In this document: piece by piece, positions 18,729-32,465 of the stretch
Position numbering within the stretch: the stretch's first letter is position 1
Layout: the number at the start of each line of letters is the position of its first letter
NCBI RefSeq assembly: GCF_004745075.1
Contig: NZ_RHFH01000010.1
Coordinates: 124,001 to 188,000 of the forward strand
Source: Brevibacterium sp. S111
GTDB lineage: Bacteria; Actinomycetota; Actinomycetes; Actinomycetales; Brevibacteriaceae
Reading direction: 5' to 3'
Length of the DNA: 64,000 nt
Position numbers and translations under genes: made by a program
The notes under the pieces: model-generated
Databases searched by the model: none
What the model was told of the DNA's origin: nothing
The model's input: only the letters and a program-made list of their open reading frames with translations

Positions 18729-21395
18729 TCAGTGGGCCGCGTCGTGCCAGGACCGTCCGGTGCCGACGTTGACGTCGAGCGGGACATCGAGTTCGAAGGC
18801 CGAACCCATCTCTTCGGTGACGATCGCCGTCACCTCGTCGATCTCCCCCGGGTGGACGTCGACGATGATCTCGTCGTGGACCTGCAGAAGCATCGGCGAC
18901 TGCAGCTCGTCGAGGCGGGAGGCGACCCTGAGCATGGCGATCTTCATGATGTCCGCGGCCGAACCCTGGATCGGAGCGTTGAGTGCGGCGCGTTCGGCCA
19001 TGTCCCGCAGCTGCCGCCGGTCGCTGTGCAGGGCCGGCAGGTAGCGGCGACGGCCCATGATGGTCTCCGTGTAGCCGTTGGCGCGGGCCTGCTCGACGAT
19101 CTCGTCGAGGTAGTCCTTGACGGCGCCGAAACGTTCGAAGTACTGCTCCATAAGCCCTTTGGCCTCGTCGACGCCGATCGCCAGCTGCCGGGAGAGCCCG
19201 TAGGCGGAGAGACCGTAGACGAGGCCGTAGGACATCGCCTTGACCTTCGAGCGCATCTGCGAGTCCACCTCGTCGATACCGACGTTGAAGACCTTCGACC
19301 CGACGTAGGAGTGCAGGTCCTCGCCGTCCTTGAACGCCTGGATGAGAGCGGCATCGCCGGACAGATGCGCCATGATGCGCATCTCGATCTGCGAGTAGTC
19401 GGCGGTCAGCAGGCAGCCGTCGGGCTCCGCGGGGTCGGCGATGAAGATCTCGCGGATGCGGCGACCGGATTCGGTGCGCACCGGGATGTTCTGCAGATTC
19501 GGGTCGAGAGAGGACAGTCGCCCGGTCGCCGCGACCGTCTGCTGGTAGGTCGTGTGGATGCGCCCATCATCGGCGACGGTCTTGAGCAGGCCGACGACGG
19601 TCTGTTTGAGCTTCGTCGAGTCCCGGTACGCCAAGAGATGCTGGAGGAAGGGATGCTCGGTCTTGACGAAGAGTTCGGCCAGCGCCTCGGCATCGGTCGT
19701 GTACCCGGTCTTCGTGCGCTTCGTCTTCGGCATGTCAAGCTCATCGAAGAGCACGGTCTGCAGCTGCTTCGGCGAACCCAGGTTGACCTCGTGGCCGATT
19801 GCGTCGTATGCCTCCTGCGCGCTCGCTTCGGCCTGCTTCGTGAACTCCTCGATGAGGTTGGACAGTCCGGCCTCGTCGACGGCGATTCCGGTCGCCTCCA
19901 TCCGAGCCAGCACGGGCACGAGCGGCAGTTCGATGTCGCGATACACCTGAGTCATGTTCGCTTCGTCGACGGCGGCGGCGAGGACCTCGTGGACTTCGAG
20001 CAGGGCTGCGGCGCGCTGACCGTGAGTGGTCACCGTCGCATCCGTGTCGAGGTCGAGAGCGAGCTGTCCGGAGTCAGCTTCGGGTTCGCTGAGGTCAATG
20101 CCGGCACGTTCGGAGGCGATCTGTCCGAGTTCGTAGGATCGGGCATCGGGGACGAGGAGGTAGGCGGCCAGCGCCGTGTCTCCGCTGATGTCGGTGACGT
20201 TGAGTCCGATCGACGCGAAGGCTTTGATCTGGAGCTTCGCCGAGTGGAGGATGAGCGATCGGGCAGCCAGAGCCGTGCTGAGCCGGGCCGCAGTCGTCTC
20301 TCCCGCCTCGGCGAGGTCGACGACCCAGGCCTGCCCGGGTTCGGCGGAGACGGCGAGGATGCGGGCCTCTCCGTGACCGAGTTCGAAGCGCGCATCGGAA
20401 TCGAGCGCGAGGACATCGTGGTCGGCGATATGACCGAGCAGCGCATCGATGTCGACGGTCTCGACGGTGGTCTCCCGTGCCGCTGCGGCGTCGGACTCAG
20501 TGCCGGCGGCCTCGGGGAAGATCGCTGCGAGGCGCTTGCCGAGGGCTTGGAATTCGAGCTGATCGAACAGGCTCGACAGTTCGCTCGGGTCCCCTTCTCC
20601 CCAGACGAGGTCGTCGAAGCGCAGACCGAGATCGACGTCGTCGAGGAGGCGGTTGAGTCGGTAGTTCCGCTCCACCTCGGCGATGTGATCGCGCAGCTTC
20701 TCACCGACCTTGCCGCCGATCTTCTCCGCATTCTCGAGCACACCAGGCAGGTCACCGTGTGCGGCGAGCCATTTGGCGGCTGTCTTGTCACCGACGCCGG
20801 GGACACCGGGCAGGTTGTCGGCCTTCTCGCCGACGAGCGCGGCCAGACCGCGATAGTTGGCCGGACTGACTCCGTACTTCTCCTCGACCGCGGCGGGCGT
20901 CATCCGATTGAGGTCGCTGACCCCGCGCTTCGGGTAGAGGATCGTCACGTCCTCGGAGGCGAGCTGGAAGGAGTCCTTGTCTCCGCTCATGACCTCGACG
21001 GCCGCTCCCGCCTCGGTGCCCATCCGGGTCATGGTGGCCAGAGCATCATCGGCTTCGAAGCCCTCTTTGACCACGACTCTGATGCCCATCGCGGTGACGA
21101 TGTCCTTGATGAGGTCGATCTGCGGGTGGAACTCCGGCGGAGTCTTCGCCCGACCGGCCTTGTACTCGGGGTACTCCTCGAGTCGGAAGGTCTGTCGTCC
21201 CAGGTCGAAGGCCACGGCCACATGGCTCGGGGCTTCGTCGCGGAGGACGTTGATGAGCATGGAGATGAAGCCGTAGATGGCGTTCGTCGTCTGACCGGTG
21301 CTGGTGGAGAAGTTCTCGACCGGCAGGGCTTGGAATGCCCGGTAGGCCAGGGAGTGTCCGTCGATGAGCAGGAGGGATTCGTTTGAGTGACTCAC
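18729..21395 (-). CDS. polA: DNA polymerase I
   Basis: 888 residues. The N-terminal 5' nuclease domain (1-300) has DGHSLAYRAFQALP, MSGDKDSFQL and the H3TH GVPGVGDKTAAKWL. The middle 3'-5' exonuclease fold (about 310-490) is degenerate: the expected D-x-E motif reads ALDSDARFELG and later acidic residues are missing, so proofreading is probably absent, as in mycobacterial Pol I. The polymerase domain has motif A LTADYSQIEMR, motif B RSKVKAMSYGLVYG and motif C QVHDEIIVD. It starts at GTG 21395, 7 bases after a TAGGCT -10 element, so the mRNA is probably leaderless. Divergent from the thioesterase gene. Confidence 0.97.
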   Translation of the reverse strand: MSHSNESLLLIDGHSLAYRAFQALPVENFSTSTGQTTNAIYGFISMLINVLRDEAPSHVAVAFDLGRQTFRLEEYPEYKAGRAKTPPEFHPQIDLIKDIVTAMGIRVVVKEGFEADDALATMTRMGTEAGAAVEVMSGDKDSFQLASEDVTILYPKRGVSDLNRMTPAAVEEKYGVSPANYRGLAALVGEKADNLPGVPGVGDKTAAKWLAAHGDLPGVLENAEKIGGKVGEKLRDHIAEVERNYRLNRLLDDVDLGLRFDDLVWGEGDPSELSSLFDQLEFQALGKRLAAIFPEAAGTESDAAAARETTVETVDIDALLGHIADHDVLALDSDARFELGHGEARILAVSAEPGQAWVVDLAEAGETTAARLSTALAARSLILHSAKLQIKAFASIGLNVTDISGDTALAAYLLVPDARSYELGQIASERAGIDLSEPEADSGQLALDLDTDATVTTHGQRAAALLEVHEVLAAAVDEANMTQVYRDIELPLVPVLARMEATGIAVDEAGLSNLIEEFTKQAEASAQEAYDAIGHEVNLGSPKQLQTVLFDELDMPKTKRTKTGYTTDAEALAELFVKTEHPFLQHLLAYRDSTKLKQTVVGLLKTVADDGRIHTTYQQTVAATGRLSSLDPNLQNIPVRTESGRRIREIFIADPAEPDGCLLTADYSQIEMRIMAHLSGDAALIQAFKDGEDLHSYVGSKVFNVGIDEVDSQMRSKVKAMSYGLVYGLSAYGLSRQLAIGVDEAKGLMEQYFERFGAVKDYLDEIVEQARANGYTETIMGRRRYLPALHSDRRQLRDMAERAALNAPIQGSAADIMKIAMLRVASRLDELQSPMLLQVHDEIIVDVHPGEIDEVTAIVTEEMGSAFELDVPLDVNVGTGRSWHDAAH

Positions 21396-21401
21396 ATGGC
21401 A

Positions 21402-21408
21402 TAGCCTA
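21402..21408. promoter_or_regulatory. Overlapping symmetric -10 elements between polA and thioesterase genes
   Basis: TAGCCTA reads TAGCCT on the plus strand (21402-21407) and TAGGCT on the minus strand (21403-21408). On the minus side the next start codon is 7 bases on, giving a leaderless polA transcript; on the plus side the start at 21438 has its own ribosome-binding site. A GTTCGAAC palindrome lies next to it at about 21411-21418. Confidence 0.45.
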
Positions 21409-21437
21409 GCGTTCGAACCTGACTTGAAGGAGATCCG

Positions 21438-21899
21438 ATGCTGCGTCCCAACGATTCCCTGACCTCACACACCACCGCCGAGGAGGTCACCGACCTGCTC
21501 GAGTCGCTGCGCGCTCCGGGCGCGGGAGGCGAGCTGTGCGAGAAGATGGGCATCGAGTTCACCGAGCTCGGTCACGATCATCTCACCGCCACGGCGCCGG
21601 TCGAGGGAAATCGGCAGCCAATGGGTCTCTTCCACGGCGGCGGACACGTGGTCCTCGCCGAGTCCTTGGCCTCGATGCATTCGTTCCTGCTCTCGGGCGG
21701 CAAGAGCGTCGTCGGCGTCGATCTCAACGCCACCCACCTGCGGGCCGCCCGCGATGGGTCGGTCACCGGCCGCGCCGAAGTGCTTCATCAGGGCCGCACG
21801 ATCGTCTCCCATGAGGTGAAGATGACCGACGAGGCGGGGCGCCTGCTGTCGATCGTGCGGATCACGAACATGATCCTCAGGACAGAACCGAAGGGCTGA
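21438..21899 (+). CDS. PaaI-type hotdog thioesterase
   Basis: 153 residues, hotdog fold. The PaaI family signature is visible as PMGLFHGGGHVVLAESLAS (about 60-78), where the HGG loop and the downstream glutamate serve catalysis, followed by GVDLNATHLRAARDGSVTGRA and the terminal beta strands. These enzymes hydrolyse aryl- or acyl-CoA thioesters; the specific substrate is not evident. Shine-Dalgarno AAGGAG sits 6 bases before the ATG. The gene faces away from polA with a 42-base divergent gap. Confidence 0.9.
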   Translation: MLRPNDSLTSHTTAEEVTDLLESLRAPGAGGELCEKMGIEFTELGHDHLTATAPVEGNRQPMGLFHGGGHVVLAESLASMHSFLLSGGKSVVGVDLNATHLRAARDGSVTGRAEVLHQGRTIVSHEVKMTDEAGRLLSIVRITNMILRTEPKG

Positions 21900-21930
21900 A
21901 CGAGCGAACGACTTCGGAGCGCCGAAACGC

Positions 21931-21967
21931 AGGGGCCGGCGAATCCATGATGGATTCGCCGGCCCCT
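21931..21967. terminator. Bidirectional terminator between thioesterase and pdtaR genes
   Basis: Perfect 18-base arms AGGGGCCGGCGAATCCAT (21931-21948) and ATGGATTCGCCGGCCCCT (21950-21967) around a single centre base, located between convergent genes ending at 21899 and 22006. Confidence 0.88.
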
Positions 21968-22005
21968 GTTCGGTGTCGGATTCGGGCGGTCGCTGCCCGG
22001 CGGTT

Positions 22006-22626
22006 CTACTTCTTCGTGCCGATCTGCTTGAGCACGGTCTCGGCCACCTCGCGCATCGTGAGACGACGGTCCATCGACGTCTTCTGGATCCAGCGGAAGG
22101 CTTCGGGTTCGCTCAGGCCCATCGAGGTCTGCAGCAGGCTCTTGGCGCGCTCGACGAGCTTGCGCGTCTCGAAGCGTTCGGTGAGATCGGAGATCTCGGA
22201 TTCGAGCGAGCTGATCTCGGCGTGGCGCGAGAGCGCGATCTCCAGGGCCGGGATGAGGTCGGCCGAGGTGAACGGCTTGACGACATAGGCCATGGCACCG
22301 GCGTCACGGGCCCGTTCGACGAGCTCCTTCTGCGAGAAGGCAGTGAGCAGCACGACCGGGGCGATGCGGGCGCGGGCGATGCGCTCGGCCGCGGAGATCC
22401 CGTCGAGGATGGGCATCTTGATGTCCATGACGACGAGATCGGGGCGCAGCTCCTCGGCCAGGCGGATGGCGGATTCGCCGTCCGCGGCTTCACCGACGAC
22501 GTCGTAGCCGACCTCGCGGAGCATTTCTACGATATCGAGACGGATCACGGCCTCGTCTTCGGCCACGACTACGCGGCGGACAGGCACGGACTCATCTGCA
22601 GTTGACTCTTCGCTGTTTGAAAGCAC
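22006..22626 (-). CDS. pdtaR: ANTAR-domain response regulator (PdtaR type)
   Basis: 206 residues. The N-terminal receiver domain (about 17-135) has the acidic pair AEDEA, phosphoacceptor Asp in VVMDIKMP, Thr/Ser in LLTAFS and the lysine in VVKPF. The C-terminal ANTAR domain (about 145-202, RKLVERAKSLLQTSMGLSEPEAFRWIQ) binds RNA hairpins and antiterminates transcription. This matches mycobacterial PdtaR (Rv1626), whose kinase PdtaS is encoded elsewhere; no kinase is in this window. GTG 22626 lies 6 bases after a TAGACT element, indicating a leaderless mRNA; an internal GTG before PVRRVVVAEDEA is an alternative start. Confidence 0.93.
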   Translation of the reverse strand: MLSNSEESTADESVPVRRVVVAEDEAVIRLDIVEMLREVGYDVVGEAADGESAIRLAEELRPDLVVMDIKMPILDGISAAERIARARIAPVVLLTAFSQKELVERARDAGAMAYVVKPFTSADLIPALEIALSRHAEISSLESEISDLTERFETRKLVERAKSLLQTSMGLSEPEAFRWIQKTSMDRRLTMREVAETVLKQIGTKK

Positions 22627-22632
22627 GAGACC

Positions 22633-22638
22633 AGTCTA
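22633..22638 (-). promoter_or_regulatory. -10 element of leaderless pdtaR promoter
   Basis: TAGACT on the minus strand with exactly six bases before the GTG start codon, the spacing expected when transcription starts at the first base of the coding region. No good -35 is seen. Confidence 0.45.
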
Positions 22639-22746
22639 GACCAGGCCGGTGAGGTCCATGCCAGCGGGCGGTGAAGTTTCTTCTGTGAGGGTGGCCACCA
22701 CCGGTGACGGCGACCACCGGCGCATCCAGTCCGACGGCGGGAAAAT

Positions 22747-22775
22747 GTGCAATCCGTGTGCTCGCGCAGTAGAAT
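22747..22775 (+). promoter_or_regulatory. Promoter of tRNA-Leu
   Basis: -10 hexamer TAGAAT at 22770-22775 (five of six to TATAAT), with GTGCAA at 22747-22752 as a weak -35 at 17-base spacing, about 45 bases before the tRNA. Confidence 0.5.
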
Positions 22776-22818
22776 CGTCCCCGTCGCCGAGGCGGCCCCA
22801 CGGGGCGGTCGGACGCGA

Positions 22819-22900
22819 GCCGGATTGGCGGAATCGGTAGACGCGGTGCACTCAAAATGCATTGTCGAAAGACGTGCGGGTTCGAGTCCCGCATCCGGTA
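22819..22900 (+). tRNA. tRNA-Leu (anticodon CAA)
   Basis: Full class II cloverleaf. The acceptor GCCGGAT (22819-22825) pairs with ATCCGGT (22893-22899, one G-U); D-arm includes GGTAGACGC; the anticodon stem GTGCA/TGCAT encloses loop CTCAAAA with anticodon CAA, reading UUG. The extra arm is about 12 bases (TGTCGAAAGACG) and the T-arm is GCGGGTTCGAGTCCCGC. The CCA end is not encoded; the discriminator is A. A strong terminator follows. Confidence 0.95.
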
Positions 22901-22905
22901 CGGAC

Positions 22906-22944
22906 GAAGGCACTGTCGAATGCGAATTCGACAGTGCCTTCTTT
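22906..22944 (+). terminator. tRNA-Leu terminator
   Basis: Perfect 16-base stem GAAGGCACTGTCGAAT (22906-22921) / ATTCGACAGTGCCTTC (22926-22941) with a GCGA tetraloop, then TTT. Confidence 0.9.
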
Positions 22945-22974
22945 CGTCTCAGTGCCTTCTCTCGTCCCCGAGGC

Positions 22975-22997
22975 AGTGCACACCGGCTGTGCGCACT
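22975..22997 (-). terminator. Probable terminator of the symporter gene
   Basis: On the minus strand AGTGCGCA pairs with TGTGCACT (8 pairs, one G-U) across a 7-base loop, about 25 bases after the symporter stop. There is no T-tract. Confidence 0.4.
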
Positions 22998-23021
22998 TCC
23001 GGACCGCTGACCCGGATCCGC

Positions 23022-24386
23022 CTAACGGACCGCCTCGGTGCTGGGTGCATCGTCGTCGGCGTCCTCCGCGACCGGCACGTAGCCGTTGATGCGCTCAGCA
23101 TCGTAGCGGTCGACGTCGAGGATGTCATGGCGTCTGGCCACGATGGCCGGGATGAGCGCCTGACCGGAGACGTTGAGTGCGGTGCGTCCCATGTCGACGA
23201 TCGGCTCGATGGCCAGCAGCAGTCCCACGCCCTCGAGCGGCAGGCCCAGGGTCGAGAGGGTCAGTGTGAGCATCACGGTCGCACCGGTCGTGCCGGCGGT
23301 CGCGGCCGAACCGATGACGGCGACGAACACGATGAGCAGGTACTGGATGAGGGAGAGGTCGACCCCGAAGAACTGGGCGACGAACACGGCTGCGATGGCC
23401 GGGTAGATCGCGGCGCAGCCGTCCATCTTCGTCGTCGCGCCGAAGGGCACGGCGAAGGCGGCATAGGAGTGGGGCACACCGAAGTTGTCGGTCGCGACCT
23501 TCTGCGTCACGGGCATCGTACCGATCGAGGACCGCGAGACGAATCCCATCTGAGCGGCCGGCCAGACTCCGGAGAAGTACTGGCGCACAGACAGTCCGTT
23601 GGCGCGAGCCAGGGCCGGGTAGACGCCGAAGAAGACGAGTGCCAAGCCGATGTAGACGGCGACGACGAACCACAGCAGGGAGCCCATGGTCGACCAGCCG
23701 TAGGAGTTCACCGCGTTGCCGATGAGTCCGAGGGTGCCGATCGGAGCGATGCGCACGATCCACCACACGACCTTCTGCACCACGGCCAGGGCCGCCTCGA
23801 TGAATTCGAGGAACGGTTCCGCGGCCTTGCCGACCTTGACGGCGGCGATGCCGATGGCGCCGGAGACGATGATGAGCTGGAGGATGTTGAAGTCGACCTG
23901 GGAGGCGAGGCCACCGGACTCATCGGGTGCGGTGGAGACCTCGAGCCCGAGGACGTTCTGCGGCACGAGTCCGGTGAGGAAGCCGACCCAGCTGCCCTGC
24001 GAGTCCGGGGCCGCAGCGTTGAGCGATGCGGCATCGGCATGGGCTCCGGGCTGGATGACGACGCCGAGGATGAGGCCGAGGACCACGGCGATGAGCGCGG
24101 TCAGGGCGAACCACAGCAGCGTCGACATCGCGAGCTTCGCGGCATTCGTGACCTTGCGCAGGTTGCCGATGCTCGCGATGATCGCGGTGATGACCAGCGG
24201 CACGACGGCCGCCTTGAGCAGGGTGACGTAGGACGAGCCGATGGTGTCCAGGGTCTGTCCCAGCCAGTTGTCCGCGCTCTCATTGAGCGGACCCCAGGAC
24301 CGGGCGATGAGCCCGAGGACGACGCCGGCGATGAGTGCGATCGTCACCTGCACTCCGAAGGACTTGCTCCAAGCGGGCAGTCTCAT
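23022..24386 (-). CDS. Dicarboxylate/amino acid:cation symporter (DAACS family)
   Basis: 454 residues with about eight transmembrane helices and two re-entrant loops. Family landmarks are SRSSIGTMPVTQKVA (serine-rich hairpin 1, about 284), TKMDGCAAIYPAIAAVFVAQ (helix 7 with the Asn/Asp-like cation site) and TAGTTGATVMLTLTLSTLGLP (hairpin 2). Members (GltP, DctA, GltT) import glutamate, aspartate or C4-dicarboxylates with H+ or Na+; the substrate is not resolved here. Start ATG 24386 follows AGGAGAGGAAATCA. It is a single-gene unit between two terminators. Confidence 0.92.
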   Translation of the reverse strand: MRLPAWSKSFGVQVTIALIAGVVLGLIARSWGPLNESADNWLGQTLDTIGSSYVTLLKAAVVPLVITAIIASIGNLRKVTNAAKLAMSTLLWFALTALIAVVLGLILGVVIQPGAHADAASLNAAAPDSQGSWVGFLTGLVPQNVLGLEVSTAPDESGGLASQVDFNILQLIIVSGAIGIAAVKVGKAAEPFLEFIEAALAVVQKVVWWIVRIAPIGTLGLIGNAVNSYGWSTMGSLLWFVVAVYIGLALVFFGVYPALARANGLSVRQYFSGVWPAAQMGFVSRSSIGTMPVTQKVATDNFGVPHSYAAFAVPFGATTKMDGCAAIYPAIAAVFVAQFFGVDLSLIQYLLIVFVAVIGSAATAGTTGATVMLTLTLSTLGLPLEGVGLLLAIEPIVDMGRTALNVSGQALIPAIVARRHDILDVDRYDAERINGYVPVAEDADDDAPSTEAVR

Positions 24387-24510
24387 TGATTTCCTCTCCT
24401 AGCTGGCCCTCCCCGCGAGGTGCCGAAGGGAGGAATGGCAACACGGAGAACAACTGTTGAGCAATCGAGGAAATTCCGCAAATCCCTGTGACACACATCG
24501 CAGACGACGA

Positions 24511-24548
24511 AGGCGGCGCCCGATCCGGTTGCGGATCGGACGCCGCCT
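24511..24548 (-). terminator. pyk terminator
   Basis: 17-base arms AGGCGGCGCCCGATCCG / CGGATCGGACGCCGCCT, loop GTTG. The only mismatch becomes a G-U pair on the minus strand, so the structure favours the pyk direction. It lies 21 bases after the pyk stop. Confidence 0.85.
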
Positions 24549-24569
24549 GGTCGCGGAGGCTCCGAAGAG

Positions 24570-26117
24570 TCAGTGCCGGGGCGAGTGGTGGTCTCGCACG
24601 ATCGGCATCTCGCGGGTGATCGGCGACTCGGACACCACCCCGTAGCCGGCCAGCGGGTCCTCTTCGGAGTCCGACGAGTCCTGGTAGGCGGCCGTGACGC
24701 CCTTGGCCGCATCACCGATGGTGTGGATGCGCAGAGCGTTCGTCGATCCCGGGATTCCCGGAGGAGACCCGGCCACGAGGATGCTCTGATCGCCTTCACG
24801 GGCGGTGCCGTCGGCGAGGAGGACCGCATCGACCTGGCGTGCCATCTGGTCGGTGTGGCGCACCGTCTTCACGAGGTAGGGGCGCACTCCCCAGGTCAGC
24901 GCCAGCTGGTGGCGGACCTGCGGGTCCGGGGTGAAGCCGAGGATCGGCCAGGCCGGGCGCAGACGCGACATCCGGCGCACCGAGTCACCGGTCTGCGAGA
25001 ACGTGCACAGCAGATCGATATCGAGCTGCTGAGCAATCTGCACGGCAGCCGCGGTGACGGCTCCGCCCTTCGTGTGCGGATCGGTGCCCAGCGGGGGAAT
25101 CCGCTCGAGCCCGTGCTCTTCGGTGGAGCCGATGATCCGGCTCATCGTGCGGATCGCCTCCACCCAGTGCGCACCCACCGACGTCTCTCCGGAGAGCATG
25201 AGCGCATCGGTGCCGTCGAGGACCGCGTTCGCGCAGTCGCTGGCCTCGGCGCGGGTCGGCCGCGGGGCGTCGATCATGGTCTCGAGCATCTGGGTGGCGA
25301 CGATGACGGGCTTGGCCTGCTGGCGGGCGATCTCGACGGCGCGTTTCTGCACGATCGGCACCTGTTCCAGCGGCAGTTCGACGCCGAGGTCGCCGCGAGC
25401 GACCATGATCCCGTCGAAGGCGTCGATGATCTCATCGAGCTGCTCGACGGCCTGCGGCTTCTCGAGCTTCGCGATGACCGGCGCGGTGATTCCGACCTCG
25501 TCCATGACCGCACGCACATCATCCATATCCTCGGGGCTGCGGACGAAGGACAGGGCCACCCAGTCGAAGCCGAGATGCAGCCCCCATTTGAGGTCGTCGA
25601 TGTCCTTCTCCGACAGGGCCGGAACAGACACGGGCACACCGGGGAGGTTGATGCCCTTGTGGTTGGAGATGGTGCCGCCGATCTCGACCTCGGTGACCAC
25701 ATCGGTGGCGGTGACCTCGGTGGCACGCAGGCGCAGACGCCCGTCGTCGATGAGCAGCGGGTCTCCCACGGAGACGTCTTCGGCCAGGGTCGGCAGCGTC
25801 GTGCTCACGAGTTCGGCGGTGCCGTCGACGTCGCGGCTGGTGATCGTGAAGGTGGCACCTTCGACGAGTTCCTCCTTGCCGTTGGCGAAGGTGCCGACCC
25901 GGATCTTCGGACCCTGCAGGTCGAGCAGCACCGCGACCGCCTTGCCGGTGTCGAGTGCGGCCTGGCGGACCCAGGCGAATTTCTCTTCGTGTTCGTCTCG
26001 TGTTCCGTGGCTGAGATTGAATCGGGCGACATCGACGCCTTCATCGACGAGCTCGCGGATCTCTTCATAGGAGTTCTGGTTCGGACCTAAAGTTGCGACT
26101 ATCTTTGCACGCCTCAT
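24570..26117 (-). CDS. pyk: Pyruvate kinase
   Basis: 515 residues; transfers phosphate from phosphoenolpyruvate to ADP. Hallmarks: MRRAKIVATLGPNQNS at the start, ARFNLSHGTRDEH, the catalytic lysine/Mg2+ region ITAPVIAKLEKPQAVEQLDE, MVARGDLGVELPLEQVP and the KPVIVATQMLETM signature. The protein is about 30-40 residues longer than usual owing to a polar C-terminal tail (DSSDSEEDPL...), which is unusual but in frame. Start ATG 26117 has GGAG upstream. The 126 bases to gltD hold two small hairpins (26162-26182 and 26189-26206), one of which may end the gltBD transcript. Confidence 0.96.
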   Translation of the reverse strand: MRRAKIVATLGPNQNSYEEIRELVDEGVDVARFNLSHGTRDEHEEKFAWVRQAALDTGKAVAVLLDLQGPKIRVGTFANGKEELVEGATFTITSRDVDGTAELVSTTLPTLAEDVSVGDPLLIDDGRLRLRATEVTATDVVTEVEIGGTISNHKGINLPGVPVSVPALSEKDIDDLKWGLHLGFDWVALSFVRSPEDMDDVRAVMDEVGITAPVIAKLEKPQAVEQLDEIIDAFDGIMVARGDLGVELPLEQVPIVQKRAVEIARQQAKPVIVATQMLETMIDAPRPTRAEASDCANAVLDGTDALMLSGETSVGAHWVEAIRTMSRIIGSTEEHGLERIPPLGTDPHTKGGAVTAAAVQIAQQLDIDLLCTFSQTGDSVRRMSRLRPAWPILGFTPDPQVRHQLALTWGVRPYLVKTVRHTDQMARQVDAVLLADGTAREGDQSILVAGSPPGIPGSTNALRIHTIGDAAKGVTAAYQDSSDSEEDPLAGYGVVSESPITREMPIVRDHHSPRH

Positions 26118-26243
26118 ACGCTCCACCCTACCTAAAGTCTCAGCGGGCGGCTGTTGCCGCTCACCGCTGGTCACGAGCGGTGGACCGACGGCACTGCGCT
26201 GTGCCGCTCCACCGTCTCTTCTCACTGTCTGACATGGACTATC

Positions 26244-27678
26244 TTAGCATTTGAACTCCGCATCCGTGGGTCGCACGGGCGACTCCAGCCGTGTCGAACC
26301 GGTGAGGAAACGGTCGACCGCAGCGGCCGCGGCTCGCCCCTCGGCGATGGCCCAGACGATGAGCGACTGTCCCCGACCGGCATCGCCGGCGACGAAGACG
26401 CCCGGGACCGAGGCATAGTCCTCATCCCGTTCGAACGCTCCCCCGGCTCGGGTGCCGAGGTCGATGGAGTTCGTTTCCGGGCCGCTGAACCCGAGGGCCA
26501 GCAGCACGAGATCGGCATCGATGACATGTTCGGTGCCCGGCGTCGGCACGCGACGACCATCGGCGAACCGGGTCTCGGCGACTTCGATCCCTCGCACCCG
26601 CCCGGCCCCGTCGCCGACGAACCGGGTCGTCGATGCCAGATAGCGTCGGGTGCCGCCCTCTTCGTGAGAGGATTGGACCTCGAAGATCCGCGGCACCATC
26701 GGCCACGGCGAGTCTGCGCCCCGTTCCGTCGGCGGCTTCGCCCCGATCGCCAGAGTCGTCACCGAAGCGGCCCCCTGCCGCAACGCCGTGCCCAAGCAGT
26801 CGGCACCGGTGTCTCCGCCGCCGATGATGACGACGTTCTTTCCCGCCGCATCGAAGGGCAGTTCGGCAGCGGACCCGGCCTGCGACCGATTCGAGGGCAC
26901 GAGGAAGTCCATGGCGAATTCGATGCCGTCGAGGTCGCGTCCGGTCAGCGGCATATCCCGAGCCACGGTGGCGCCGGTGGCGACGATGACGGCGTCGAAG
27001 CGGGCGCGCAGTTCGAAGAGTTCGATATCGCGGCCGATCTCGACTCCGGTTTCGAACCGGGTGCCTTCCGCCCGCATCTGGGACAGCCTGCGGTCGATGT
27101 GGTGCTTCTGAAGTTTGAAGTCGGGAATCCCATACCGCAGCAGCCCGCCGAGGCGGTCCTCCCGTTCGTAGACGACGACGGTGTGTCCGGCCCGGGTCAG
27201 CTGCTGGGCGGCGGCGAGTCCGGCCGGTCCGGAACCGATCACGGCAACGGTCTGCCCGGTGATCCGGTCGGGCACGACCGGGGTGATGAGCCCGGCGGCG
27301 AAGCCTTGGTCGACGATGGAGACTTCGACCTGTTTGATGGTCACCGCCGGCTGATTGATGCCGAGCACGCAGGCGCTCTCGCACGGGGCGGGGCAGACAC
27401 GACCGGTGAATTCGGGGAAGTTGTTCGTCGCATGCAGCAGCTCGACCGCCCGCGGCAGCTCCCCGCGATACATCGCATCGTTGAACTCCGGGATGAGGTT
27501 GCCCAGAGGGCAGCCCTGATGGCAGAACGGGACACCGCAGTCCATGCAGCGGGAGGCCTGCCGGCGCAGCTGCGCGGGGTCACCCGACTCGTAGACCTCC
27601 GAGTAGTCCATGAGCCGGATGGGCACCGGCCTGCGGGCGGGCAGTTCGCGTTCGGTGAAGGTGAGGAATCCGTGCGGA

Positions 27679-27686
<8 letters not shown>
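26244..27686 (-). CDS. gltD: Glutamate synthase small subunit
   Basis: 480 residues; FAD/NADPH subunit supplying electrons to GltB. The N-terminal iron-sulfur segment has CMDCGVPFCHQGCPLGN and CPAPCESACVLG, FAD site AVIGSGPAGLAAAQQL (about 150), NADPH site VVIIGGGDTGADCLG (about 290) and the C-terminal FAD motif GVFVAGDAGRGQSLIVWAI. Start ATG 27686 overlaps the end of gltB by 8 bases; the longer open frame to 27914 is antisense noise inside gltB. A stop codon followed by a weak hairpin region precedes pyk. Confidence 0.96.
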
Positions 27687-32373
<4,687 letters not shown>

Positions 32374-32465
32374 ATGCTGCCTTCTCGGTGTGTTCGACCT
32401 GTCGAAAAGACGGCGCTGTCCTCTGCGGCCTTGACGTGCGCGGAGGCATTCCCTCCGTGCCCGAT

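Noticed and set aside
18732..21386. An 884-codon open frame antisense to polA, with similar long plus-strand frames opposite uvrA, gltB and carB
   Set aside because: High third-position GC in the real genes leaves stop-free antisense frames; the translations are low-complexity and match no family.
26118..26243. Regulatory RNA between gltD and pyk
   Set aside because: Only two short hairpins of 6-7 pairs are present, adequate for weak termination; no known riboswitch pattern fits.
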